64,000 nucleotides of DNA from Microglena sp. YARC (Eukaryota; Chlorophyta; Chlorophyceae; Chlamydomonadales; Chlamydomonadaceae): NCBI GenBank assembly GCA_022414725.1, contig CM039464.1, positions 9,776,538-9,840,537 of the forward strand. The letters are read 5' to 3'. Positions 47,838-64,000 of this stretch are shown one piece after another. The position numbers were made by a program, and so were the translations under genes. Positions within the stretch are counted from its first letter, which is position 1. Every line of letters starts with the position of its first letter. The notes beneath the pieces were generated by a model, which saw only the letters and a list, made by a program, of their open reading frames with translations, made no database searches and was not told the origin of the DNA.

Positions 47838-48180
47838 TATCAGCATGAATTGCGGTGCTCTCACGCGTTTTATGACTTGGTGACTACTTATGTACTTCCT
47901 TAGAACTATCGGCTCTGCCAGTACTGTGCCAGCTTCCCGTAGACTGTGTCATCCTTCATGACTCAGTGACAGCTTCCTGTTGGCTGCGTCACCGGTTCCA
48001 CTGACACGCGCTGTATAGCCTGTACCCTGTTAGGTTCCAGGCTGCCGCCCCTTTCACCACTGGTGCCCCTTGATGGGTCTCCTGTGCTTGTAACGCTATT
48101 CTCGTCTCCGTGTATAGATTGGCGCGTCTGTTCCGCTGCTTTCATCTCTGTCCACTCTACGGAGTGTATTAAAGCTGATA
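47838..48180 (+). repeat. 5' LTR of the copia element
   Basis: 343 bp, starting TATCAGC and ending AAAGCTGATA. It matches 53,748-54,090 at every position I compared. Confidence 0.95.
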
Positions 48181-48217
48181 GGTTCTGGGTTCTTCATTTA
48201 CTACCACTGCTTTTCAA

Positions 48218-49735
48218 ATGCTACTTCCGCGAGGGCCTCCTGCCGCCTTTGTGAAACTCACTGATAAAAATGGTGTTTCCTGGTCGCGCGGGATCCGCAG
48301 CATCATTGTTAGCAATGGCTGCGACCATGTCCTTCAAACGGAGGTCAAGGTTCCTTCTGATTGGCTAGACGATTGCGCGCCAGCGGCCTCTGCTGCCGGA
48401 GAGGAGGATCCTTCCGCCATCATGGAAGTAACCCCCCCCGATCAATCCTCCAACTTTGCGGTTCCTTCTGCTATTGTTCAACGCCTCTCTCCTGAGGTTG
48501 AGGATGTTCTGATGAACCTATGTTGTGTACAGACACAGATCATTCGGTACGCAACAGGGCCAAAGCCTCCTACCGCCCGCTTCAGTGATGAGCTAGGTTC
48601 CCAGTGTCGGTCCTTCCTTGGTCCGGTCACTTCCGGCATCAGATATCCCCCTGATAATGGTGTCGCTTTTGGTGGCGTGGGCCGTAGGAATAACGATAGG
48701 CTAGGTTACCAGTTTGTGAAAGTACCTCTCCCTTTCTGTCCTGTTAGCCCTGATTTCGAGCTGGTAGTGAGTGTTGCGAGGTCCCAGCCTGAGATTAGGA
48801 CCTTAGATGACCAGCGCGCTTATGACGCTGGTCTTGCTGCTGAGTATTTTCTGGATATTCGTAGGTCTTTGACTCCTCTGACCCCTGCTCCTGCTGCTGG
48901 ATCTTCGGCCTCTCATGGTGAGTCTCGGGTAGATCCTGCACTGTTGGGTTTCAGTGCCCTGCCCCTGGACCGTCAGGAGTTCATGTGCTTAACCATGATG
49001 CTCGCGAACATAGAGGATGATATGGTCAAGGTATACCAGGACTTTGCCAAACCTCGGGATATCTTTCTTGATATCCAGAAGAAGCAGTCCGATGCCCTTG
49101 CCTCTAGAGTCCCTCTCATGCGAACCGAGCTTCTTGGTTCACACATGGGCCCTGCTGACCGCGTAGATGACTTCTTTCGCAAGGTTCGCGGTCTCTGCAC
49201 TGACCTCCGCAGTGCTGGGCATCCAGTGACTCAGCGCCACGCCATGGAAACTATAGTTCAGGGTATCCGTCTGATCCGCTTTGAGTCGCTGCGGATCAAG
49301 TATGGTACGTTGTTGTATAACAAACAGCCGGTTGAGTATTGGTCTTGTCTTGCAGAATATAGGGCTCTGGACATCTTGAACATATCTCTCCCCAAGTCCG
49401 ACTCCAGGCATCCTGGTTGGTCCCGGGACACTCCCCAGGTTCCTGCCAATGCTGCATTTCAGCGTGGGCAGGGATCTGGTTCTCAGGGTTCCGGTTCCCT
49501 CAAGAGACGCCTGGATTGCACTTGGGGCCCATGTCCCAGCAAGACGACCCACTCGGAGGACCGCTGCTTTACGAAGCACCCGCACCTGCGAAGGACCAGG
49601 CCTGGTGTACCGGTTACTGCTCGTCTGCTCCAGTTCCCATTGCCTTGGCCCTTCCGGGTGCGCTTACTCCAAAGCAGCTGTCCTCCCTGCAGGCCCAGAT
49701 TGATGCGTTTGCTATGGTCAAGAAATAGGAGGTAA
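48218..49735 (+). CDS. gag: Copia Gag-like polyprotein
   Basis: The frame opens at ATG 48,218, 38 bases after the LTR, and has 505 codons. The central part (IFLDIQKKQSDAL, VDDFFRKVRGLCTDL, EYWSCLAEYRALDIL) has the helical character of copia Gag. Near codon 430 is a cysteine/histidine cluster, CTWGPCPSKTTHSEDRC (C-x4-C-x5-H-x4-C), a variant nucleic-acid-binding knuckle. After it the natural-looking continuation (GALTPKQLSSLQAQIDAF) is in the -1 frame, open from before 49,417 to the TAG at 49,726. A frameshift, programmed or mutational, is therefore implied between about 49,560 and 49,600. Confidence 0.8.
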   Translation: MLLPRGPPAAFVKLTDKNGVSWSRGIRSIIVSNGCDHVLQTEVKVPSDWLDDCAPAASAAGEEDPSAIMEVTPPDQSSNFAVPSAIVQRLSPEVEDVLMNLCCVQTQIIRYATGPKPPTARFSDELGSQCRSFLGPVTSGIRYPPDNGVAFGGVGRRNNDRLGYQFVKVPLPFCPVSPDFELVVSVARSQPEIRTLDDQRAYDAGLAAEYFLDIRRSLTPLTPAPAAGSSASHGESRVDPALLGFSALPLDRQEFMCLTMMLANIEDDMVKVYQDFAKPRDIFLDIQKKQSDALASRVPLMRTELLGSHMGPADRVDDFFRKVRGLCTDLRSAGHPVTQRHAMETIVQGIRLIRFESLRIKYGTLLYNKQPVEYWSCLAEYRALDILNISLPKSDSRHPGWSRDTPQVPANAAFQRGQGSGSQGSGSLKRRLDCTWGPCPSKTTHSEDRCFTKHPHLRRTRPGVPVTARLLQFPLPWPFRVRLLQSSCPPCRPRLMRLLWSRNRR

Positions 49736-52700
49736 GCTCTGTCCTATTCTCTTGCACTCCGAAGTTTTCAAACGTCTGTAGCCCGAGCCTGTCTGAGGGT
49801 ATCTGGCATGTTGATTCTGGAGCTGGGATGTCTATCACAGGTGATCTGTCTTTGTTCACTGTGTATCATGCTTCTGAGGATGGGCCAGCAGTTAAATTTG
49901 GTGATGGAGTGGTTCAACGGTCAGCGGGTCAGGGATCCATTGTGTTATGTAGTGATTGGTTACCAACATCAATCACTTTAACTGATGTTCTCTACATCCC
50001 TCACTGTCCGGTGAACCTCCTGTCAGTAAATGCTGTGGCTCATGCTCACAACTGCAAGATTTCTTTTGATAGTCTTAGTTGTACTGCCACTCAGGGCTCT
50101 TCTGTACTCTGGTCTTTCCCTGCCTCAAGTGATGGTGTGTACAAGTTTACCTGTAGGCCTTGTCACACCCCTCGTGGCCGTTTGTTGAGTGCTGTACATT
50201 ATCCAGTTTTTGCACTTGATGTTGATGAGGATGGTGGAGTTGTTATCCCTACCACTCCTGAATGGCTGTGGCATAGGCGGCTGGGTCACCCTGGCTATGA
50301 CGCCATGCACAACCTTGTCAGGAAGGGTTTGGTTAACAACTTACCCCTCACTCTCAAGCAAGTGAAGAGACTGTCTAAGATCCCATGTGATGCTTGTCAA
50401 AAGGCTAAGGCAAAACGTGTCCCTTTTCCTAAAGAAAGCAAAACTAAGATCCGTGCACCTTTACAACGCCTTCACTTGGACATCATGGGACCATTTCATA
50501 TTAGGGGCTTGCGTGGGGAGTTTTATGTTCTGTGTCTCACAGACCAATACTCTGGCTATGCTGAAGTATTGTGCTTGAGGACCAGGTATGAAGCTCCCTT
50601 AGCAGTTCAAACTACCATCCTCAGATGGATGACTCAGCTGCATGGTTTTGTTTTCAAGTGTCTCAGATCTGACAGGGCTAAGGAATTTATAGCAAAGTGG
50701 TTCGAGGATTGGTTAGAATCGGTTGGTGCTGTGCATGAATTATCTATGGCATACACTGCTCAGCAGAATGCGACTGTGGAAAGGTACAATGGGGTCTTGC
50801 AGAACATAGCTAGGAGTATCCACTTGGAGTCTAAGCTTACTAAGTCTTTCTGGCCCTATGCCTTCCTAGCTGCTTGTTACCTACGTAACCGGCTGCCCAA
50901 TCAGGGTGACAAGACTCCATACGAGTTGTTCTTTGGGGTTCTACCTGATGTGTCGTTGTTGAGTGTGTTTGGTTGCCCTTGCTATGTTACCTTAGTCAAT
51001 GGGAAGAAACGCAACAAGCTAGACGAAAGGGCGTTATCTGGTAGACTGGTTGGGTATTCTCTGGTGAGTAAGGGTTATTTTGTTTGGGTTCCTAAGTTGC
51101 GCCAGGTAGTAGAGAGTCGTGATGTACTCTTCTATGAGCAGTTCAGCTATAACTGCATACCTGGGCTGTCCCCTTATGACGGGTCACCGTATGTTTCACG
51201 CATCCCTGCTGCCATCAACGGACAAATGCCTGATTCTGCGGTTAATGCCTTAGATCCCTTACCAACCCCAATTGTCGACCGCTGCCCTGGTCATGGGATG
51301 ACTTTGCGTCCCAGGTCAGGGGCTGATGGTGCTGCATTGCGTGTGAAGGTACTGGACGGGTGGGATTCCGAAGTTCCTTCAGACAATAATTTACCCGAAT
51401 CTCAGGGGGTCGCCAGGCCCTCCTCTGCGCCACGTTTCGTCGGCGAAGCTCTAGGATTAGGACAGCCTCAGGTCATAGTGGAGCCTGATATAGGTCCACT
51501 GTCCACTAGTTGCCACCCCCCGTCCACCTGTTCGGATGGCTCGCGGGCGTTGTTGATCCCTTCGCCTCCTGCTGTCCCTGGTGGTTTACACCGGACAAGG
51601 CATTGTAACGATGTGGCCGTCACCACGAGTGTGAGTGATGACCTTGAACACTGGTCCGTGTCTGATACTGCGTATGGCTGGGGTGTTCCGGTCGACCCAG
51701 GCTTCGATGACATAGAGGCAAAGAATGCCGGCCTTGTTCAACCAGGCATTAGTGCTGCGCTGGGGGCTTTACTACCGGTTACTGCTGATACTGCTGATAC
51801 CCCTGCTGCTCATGTACAAGTACACTGCTTGTACGTGGGAGCTTATATTTCTACCTCATCTGAACTAACCTATAAAGCTGCCATGCTTCCTTCCAACCCT
51901 GACAGGGATCAGTGGCTGCTTGCTATGAAGGATGAGATGGCGTCCTTGCATGCCCATGGTACTTGGGCGCTCACTCCACAGCCTCCTAAGCAGAGGATCC
52001 TGTCTGGCAGGTGGTTATTCGTGAAAAAGGTTGGGGTTAATGGTTCTGTGCGCTTTAAGGCACGTTCTGTGGTCCGAGGTTTTCTGCAGCGTCCTGGGGT
52101 GGACTTTCATGATGTATATGCCCCCGTCTCTTCTAAAGCAGGTCTGAGGGTACTCCTTGCTGCCATCACTCATAGGAAGATGTTTGTTAGGCAGCTGGAT
52201 ATCAAGACTGCATTTCTGAATGCCAAGTTGGAACCTGGCTTGGACCTGTACTGCCACCAGCCTGAGGGCTTTAAGGTCCTTGGTCCTAACGGTGTTCCCC
52301 TTGTGTGCAAACTGATCAAGTCCCTTTATGGTTTGAAACAGGCACCCAGGGCTTGGAGTATGGATGTCAAGCGGGTTTTGGTTGCATATGGGTTTACTAT
52401 GTGCAAGGCAGAACCTGCTCTGTATTTTAGGAGGGATTCTTTTGGTGGGTGGAGCTATGTCCTGACCTATGTTGATGATTTTATCTGTGCTTTTAGTGTG
52501 CTGGCTCTATATGAGTTACTGATCAAGGCTATGGAGAAAGCTGGCTGGGAGGTCAAGGAGATGGGTGTACCGGCTCAGTTCCTCTCATTGGACATGAACG
52601 TTACACTTGACTCTGAAGGCAGGTGTGTTCAGATCAACCTCTCCCAGCACTCCTATATTGTTGATCTGGTGGAGCAGTTTGGTCTTACTGCTGCTGCTAA

Positions 52701-53439
52701 GCCCAAGTTTTCTGCCCCCATGGCCAAATGCACTGTCACTGACCCTCCTGGAGACCCCCTGCCCTCTAATAGCCAGTACCTATCTCTGGTGGGTGCTTTG
52801 CTATACCTGGCTACTTGCACCAGACCTGATATTTCTTTTGCTGTCAGCTACCTGTCCAGGTTTTCTGCTCACCCTACCGTTCCCCTCTGGGGGGCAGCCA
52901 AGCGTTTGCTCTTGTATTTGAGGTCACATTCTCACCTGGGACTCACTTACACCCACAGCCCTGATTTCTCTTTTACTGTCTTTAGTGACTCCTCCTTTGC
53001 TGATGATGGGTCTGACAGGAGGTCTCAGACTGGCTTTGCTGTGCTTGCTGGGGGGTGCATAGTGAACTGGATGAGCAAGAGGCAGCCCACTGTTGCCATT
53101 AGCTCTAGTGAGGCTGAGTATCAGGCCCTGTCTCAGGCTGCCAGGGAGGTGCAATGGTTGAAGAAGTTGAGGGTATATCTGGGTCTGCCTTGTGACCTGG
53201 TTACCATTCAGGGTGACAACTTAGGGTCTCTGAGTTGGGCCAATGACTGGCAGCTACTCCCTCGCAGCAAGCACATTGATGTTATTCATCACTACATCAA
53301 GGAGCTGGTGGAGGAGGGCCAACTGGATGTTGCATATGTTAACACTAAGGACAACTGTGCTGACCCCTTCACCAAGCCCCTTGATCCTGCTGTGTTCTGG
53401 CGGTTTGTCCGAATGCATGGAATGACCGCTTCTCCTTAG
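49729..53439 (+). CDS. pol: Copia Pol polyprotein: protease, integrase, reverse transcriptase, RNase H
   Basis: The frame is open from directly after the amber codon at 49,726-49,728. The protease motif WHVDSGAG (Asp codon 49,813) lies before the first ATG at 49,828, so Pol must be made as a fusion with Gag. Integrase: an H-H-C-C zinc region (LWHRRLGH ... CDACQ), then the catalytic triad at codons 50,479 (LDIMGP), 50,671 (RSDRAKEF) and 50,779 (VERYNG), the last two 35 residues apart (DD35E). Reverse transcriptase: LDIKTAFLNA, SLYGLKQAPRAW and YVDD at 52,468. RNase H: SDSSFADD, SSSEAEY, GDN. The frame is uninterrupted to TAG at 53,437. All catalytic residues I can check are present. Confidence 0.95.
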   Translation, partial: EVSSVLFSCTPKFSNVCSPSLSEGIWHVDSGAGMSITGDLSLFTVYHASEDGPAVKFGDGVVQRSAGQGSIVLCSDWLPTSITLTDVLYIPHCPVNLLSVNAVAHAHNCKISFDSLSCTATQGSSVLWSFPASSDGVYKFTCRPCHTPRGRLLSAVHYPVFALDVDEDGGVVIPTTPEWLWHRRLGHPGYDAMHNLVRKGLVNNLPLTLKQVKRLSKIPCDACQKAKAKRVPFPKESKTKIRAPLQRLHLDIMGPFHIRGLRGEFYVLCLTDQYSGYAEVLCLRTRYEAPLAVQTTILRWMTQLHGFVFKCLRSDRAKEFIAKWFEDWLESVGAVHELSMAYTAQQNATVERYNGVLQNIARSIHLESKLTKSFWPYAFLAACYLRNRLPNQGDKTPYELFFGVLPDVSLLSVFGCPCYVTLVNGKKRNKLDERALSGRLVGYSLVSKGYFVWVPKLRQVVESRDVLFYEQFSYNCIPGLSPYDGSPYVSRIPAAINGQMPDSAVNALDPLPTPIVDRCPGHGMTLRPRSGADGAALRVKVLDGWDSEVPSDNNLPESQGVARPSSAPRFVGEALGLGQPQVIVEPDIGPLSTSCHPPSTCSDGSRALLIPSPPAVPGGLHRTRHCNDVAVTTSVSDDLEHWSVSDTAYGWGVPVDPGFDDIEAKNAGLVQPGISAALGALLPVTADTADTPAAHVQVHCLYVGAYISTSSELTYKAAMLPSNPDRDQWLLAMKDEMASLHAHGTWALTPQPPKQRILSGRWLFVKKVGVNGSVRFKARSVVRGFLQRPGVDFHDVYAPVSSKAGLRVLLAAITHRKMFVRQLDIKTAFLNAKLEPGLDLYCHQPEGFKVLGPNGVPLVCKLIKSLYGLKQAPRAWSMDVKRVLVAYGFTMCKAEPALYFRRDSFGGWSYVLTYVDDFICAFSVLALYELLIKAMEKAGWEVKEMGVPAQFLSLDMNVTLDSEGRCVQINLSQHSYIVDLVEQFGLTAAAKPKFSAPMAKCTVTDPPGDPLPSNSQYLSLVGALLYLATCTRPDISFAVSYLSRFSAHPTVPLWGAAKRLLLYLRSHSHLGLTYTHSPDFSFTVFSDSSFADDGSDRRSQTGFAVLAGGCIVNWMSKRQPTVAISSSEAEYQALSQAAREVQWLKKLRVYLGLPCDLVTIQGDNLGSLSWANDWQLLPRSKHIDVIHHYIKELVEEGQLDVAYVNTKDNCADPFTKPLDPAVFWRFVRMHGMTASP

Positions 53440-53747
53440 GGTCATTTTTTTTCTGGTTACATCGGTTTCTTTGGTTATCATTGTTTGGCATTAGGTTCCT
53501 ATTCCCGAATCGGTTTTTCTATACCGTTGTTACCCATCTTAGATATTCGGTTTTTCATCCTTTTCTAGCTTGGCAACATTTTGTTTTTGCCTTGTTTCAT
53601 TCCTTCCTTCCACCCTTTGGGTTTCCTTTGAAGTTCTCTCGAAATTCGGAGATCTTTGTTTTTTTTTAATCTGTTACATATAGTTCTATGTCCCCAGTGC
53701 CATAGGTGGAGTAGTCGTATTGTATGTCACCTGTGTCATAGGTGGAG
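53440..53747 (+). other. Copia 3' untranslated region with duplicated purine word
   Basis: T-rich, without a gene. CCATAGGTGGAGTA occurs at 53,700 and CATAGGTGGAGTA at 53,737, the second abutting the 3' LTR as the likely plus-strand primer site. Confidence 0.65.
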
Positions 53748-54090
53748 TATCAGCATGAATTGCGGTGCTCTCACGCGTTTTATGACTTGGTGACTACTTA
53801 TGTACTTCCTTAGAACTATCGGCTCTGCCAGTACTGTGCCAGCTTCCCGTAGACTGTGTCATCCTTCATGACTCAGTGACAGCTTCCTGTTGGCTGCGTC
53901 ACCGGTTCCACTGACACGCGCTGTATAGCCTGTACCCTGTTAGGTTCCAGGCTGCCGCCCCTTTCACCACTGGTGCCCCTTGATGGGTCTCCTGTGCTTG
54001 TAACGCTATTCTCGTCTCCGTGTATAGATTGGCGCGTCTGTTCCGCTGCTTTCATCTCTGTCCACTCTACGGAGTGTATTAAAGCTGATA
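53748..54090 (+). repeat. 3' LTR of the copia element
   Basis: 343 bp, same length and apparently identical to the 5' LTR, followed by the CATGT duplication. Confidence 0.95.
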
Positions 54091-54095
54091 CATGT

Positions 54096-55530
54096 ATACA
54101 TGTAGTATTGTAGTGCCACCATCTGCTGGCTGGTGACAGCAGCTTAGTCATATACGGTATGAATGCATTATACCTTTATAGCTAGGCCGTACAATGATTT
54201 GATAGCTATCAGGCAATAGCTTAATTTGCTTGGCTGCAGCTGGACCGGCACCATGTAGTATTGCAAAGTAGTACCGGTAGTTAGGACTCTATTTTCTTTT
54301 TAGTTGTGAAAGGACTTCCACCCCAGAAGGTGGGACTCCCGAAACAAACCAGCGACCCGGAGGATTCAGTTCGAAAGGTGTTTCCCCTCCTACAATAACA
54401 ATGATATCATACGTACCGTATACATACCTCTGTAAGCCGATCGTAGATATCTGTAACCAGGTCCGCCATCCATATGTAACCAGATCTGTCAAATGGAGTC
54501 TGAAATGGGGGGAAATGGGAGGCTGGGATTGGTAACACTGAAAGGGACGAGCACAAATAAATGGTAGGGATACTTGGATCTATGTACTGCGTAGCAAAAG
54601 CTAAGGAGTACTACCGGTAGCCCAACCACATATTTCTGTAAATATATTAAATATTACGAACACGATGATCCCAAATGTGAGTCGTCTCAGGTTAGTCCAA
54701 GCAAATCAAGGCCAGCAATCTCGACAAACCTTCAGAAAATCTGACCGCCATACTTCCTGAAGACCCTAGCCGACGACTCCACGACTCCACGCACCGACAT
54801 CTGTCAATCTGCCATCCGAAGTTCCCAACCCGCACGGCAATTTCGCTCTGGGTCTGGGGTGCGGGATTAAGGATGGCACCGCTGGCATGCCAGCTGGCAC
54901 CGCTGGAAAGTGCAGGTTCAGTGTGACCGAGGTCCCTGGCAAACGCGAGCATGATTGGCTTTCAATTATTCAACCTGTATTGCATAATTGAGAACATATT
55001 TGGAGGCGCGCATCGCAACCAGAGCATGATAATATCCGCCTTAAACATAGTCAGTTTGCGAAAACTTGCACGGAAACGAAGCTTGGACTTATCTGGAGCC
55101 GGGCTGACCGTTTTTCAAAAAATGACTATGTTTATATCATAGGCCGGGTTTCAGGCGATTGTTTTTTTGCTCAGGTCTCAATAACCCTCGCGTTGGCCTA
55201 GGACCTCGATTGCACTTAACCGACACTTCAGACCCGGGCAAAATTGTCTTGAACGCGTCCGAATCCAGGGGGCCCTGTCCGAATCCGTCCAAGCCCGTCC
55301 GAGCCTAACCGAGCCCAACTAGGTTGTTCGTTAGCCCGTCGGAGCCTGGTTGAAGCTGGCTGAAGCTACGCTGCACGCTGCCCAACGGAATTACCCGACG
55401 ATGACAAGTGGGTATTCACCAGAGGGGTATTCACCCTACATGCGTCCGCGCGAAGCAGCACGATGCAGCACTGAGCGCACCCGATGAATCCAAATCGTGC
55501 GCAGATCCCACCCCCCTCCTAGACAACACT
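54096..55530. other. Intergenic region upstream of the secreted-protein gene
   Basis: I see no convincing gene. CTACCGGTAG-like words recur (54,269, 54,613) and GGCACCGCTGG is duplicated at 54,876 and 54,896. The last 300 bases are rich in CCGAATCC and CCGTCCGAGCC words and presumably hold the promoter and 5' UTR of the gene starting at 55,531, but I cannot point to a core element. Confidence 0.5.
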
Positions 55531-62984
<7,454 letters not shown>

Positions 62985-63035
62985 GTGAGTAGGCCATTCT
63001 TTATATTGAACTTGGTTACATAGCCACAATGATTC

Positions 63036-63116
63036 AGCCACAATGAAATCGCATATGGCGCCGGTGCAAGCAAACGGGCTGGCCCCCTCAACCTCACGTC
63101 TCATAGTAAGACATAT

Positions 63117-63171
<55 letters not shown>

Positions 63172-63207
63172 TCTATTTATTTATTTATTAATTTATTTAT
63201 TTATTTG
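63036..63207 (+). repeat. Family F copy 3 with long TTTA tail
   Basis: GCGCCGGTGCAAGCAAACGG, GCTGGCC and TCAACCTCACGTCTCATAGT match 46,480-46,535; followed by about 22 TTTA repeats (63,114-63,205). The tail suggests a SINE-like insertion. Confidence 0.7.
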
Positions 63208-64000
63208 TCATCTCAAGGAGTGCATTCTTTCTCATGACTCTGCCCTGCCATGGCCAAGTGAGCATGAAGCCTTTTGCTCAGAACAAGGTCACGAACATTT
63301 ACAAGTATCTTGCATATCTTCAAAATTAAATACGTATTAAATTCTCTGTGAGCATGGAGCCTCTTGCACATAAGAAGTTCTCACACATATCCAATAATGT
63401 ATCGTATAGCTTAAAAATTCAGTACCAGTGATTTTTTAAGGATTTGGGCATTAACTTCAATAATCGTGCTGCGCGATTCCCAGGTCTGGAGTTTGAGGAG
63501 AAGGAAACATTAATAATCGCCCAGCGCGATTTTGCTTACGTTCTGGGCCGAGCAATAAATAAAATAATCGTGCCAAAAAATCACTGACTCTGTACAAATT
63601 AAATGATCTGTGAGCATGGGGCCTCTAGCTCATAACAATTTCTCACACATTTCCAAGAATATATCGCATAGCTTCAATTAAAAAAAAAAAAAAAAAAATT
63701 AAGTGCAAATTAAATGATGATGAGCTTGACATCAAATACATACTAAATTCTCTGTGAGCTGGTTGCTTGTAACGAGTTTACAAACATTTACAAATGTCTT
63801 GCACAGCTTAAAACATCAAATACAAATTAAATAATCTGTGAGCCTACAGCCTGTTGCTTGTAACGAGTTAACAAACATTAACACATACGAAATATCTTGC
63901 ACAGCTTAAAACATCAAACACATATTGAATTCTCTGTGAGCTTGTTGCTTGTAACGAGTTCACGCACATTTACACATATCTTGCATAGCTTAAAACATTA
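63208..64000. repeat. Diverged tandem repeat of roughly 110-120 bp, open at right edge
   Basis: TCTGTGAGC, then GAGTT(C/T)AC and ACATTTACA, then TCTTGCATAGCTTAAAACAT recur at about 63,250, 63,350, 63,610, 63,750, 63,835 and 63,930. AT-rich with no gene. An A run lies at 63,679-63,697. Confidence 0.8.
63426..63586. mobile_element. Small MITE-like insertion with CAGTGATTTTTT ends
   Basis: CAGTGATTTTTT at 63,426-63,437 and AAAAAATCACTG at 63,575-63,586 are perfect 12-bp inverted repeats. It interrupts a unit of the surrounding tandem repeat. AATAATCG occurs three times inside. Flanks GTAC and ACTC give no clear duplication. Confidence 0.65.

Larger units (their letters stand above)
47838..54090 (+). 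mobile_element. Intact Ty1/copia LTR retrotransposon, 6,253 bp
   Basis: Two 343-bp LTRs that I read as identical flank gag and pol frames. A 5-bp duplication CATGT lies at 47,833-47,837 and 54,091-54,095. Domain order protease, integrase, reverse transcriptase, RNase H is that of Ty1/copia. Ends are TATCAGC and GCTGATA instead of the usual TG...CA. A purine word AGGTGGAG precedes the 3' LTR, and a related word lies 40 bp earlier (53,704). I could not identify the primer-binding tRNA from the bases after 48,180. It lies between the two host genes. Confidence 0.95.

Noticed and set aside
48063..48254. Short frame across the 5' LTR and leader
   Set aside because: It lies in LTR sequence and also exists in the 3' LTR; gag starts at 48,218 in another frame.
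54692..54952. 86-codon minus-strand frame
   Set aside because: Short, no recognisable motif, in an intergenic stretch; I cannot separate it from chance.

Overview
The window is nuclear eukaryotic DNA. It has spliced genes with GT-AG introns, an intact Ty1/copia retrotransposon, small inverted-repeat DNA transposons and a very heavy load of tandem repeats. Plant-type CCCTAAA telomere-like repeats, TGTAA near the 3' end of one gene, and the gene families seen all suggest a green (prasinophyte-like) alga. A large repeat-rich genome such as that of Cymbomonas would fit, but the species is a guess from style, not a demonstrated match.

Layout. Positions 1-22,925 are one satellite (66-bp unit, running off the left edge): homogeneous to about 12.65 kb, strongly degraded to 20.86 kb, homogeneous again to 22.56 kb, then a 74-bp variant. 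A dispersed repeat, a 24-bp array and a second satellite (128-bp unit, 23.5-25.38 kb) follow. From 25,377 to 44,986 I can assemble the 3' seven exons of one plus-strand gene. It encodes MORN repeats of exactly 23 residues, then five membrane segments resembling the C-terminal half of auxin-efflux-carrier (AEC, Mem_trans) transporters, one extra membrane segment and a long glutamine-rich tail. Every junction keeps the reading frame. The N-terminal half must lie left of the window, so the 22.9-kb satellite would be intronic.

From 45 to 47.8 kb there are dispersed repeats, a LINE fragment and a hAT-like MITE. At 47,838-54,090 lies a copia element with apparently identical LTRs, a 5-bp target duplication and a single in-frame amber codon between gag and pol. 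A second spliced gene begins at 55,531 with a signal peptide. It continues through an EGF-like exon and several cysteine-rich exons, most joined in phase 1, to at least 62,984, and probably leaves the window on the right.

The most striking pattern is shared by both genes. Introns are largely built of tandem arrays of the exon's own edges. Upstream of an exon are repeated copies of its 3' splice site plus the first bases of the exon; downstream are repeated copies of the last exon bases plus the 5' splice site. Between copies lie C-, CA- or G-rich simple repeats. I found this at all seven mapped exons of the transporter gene (at the final exon only weakly, through repeats after its stop codon) and at four exons of the second gene. 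I do not know of a description of it.
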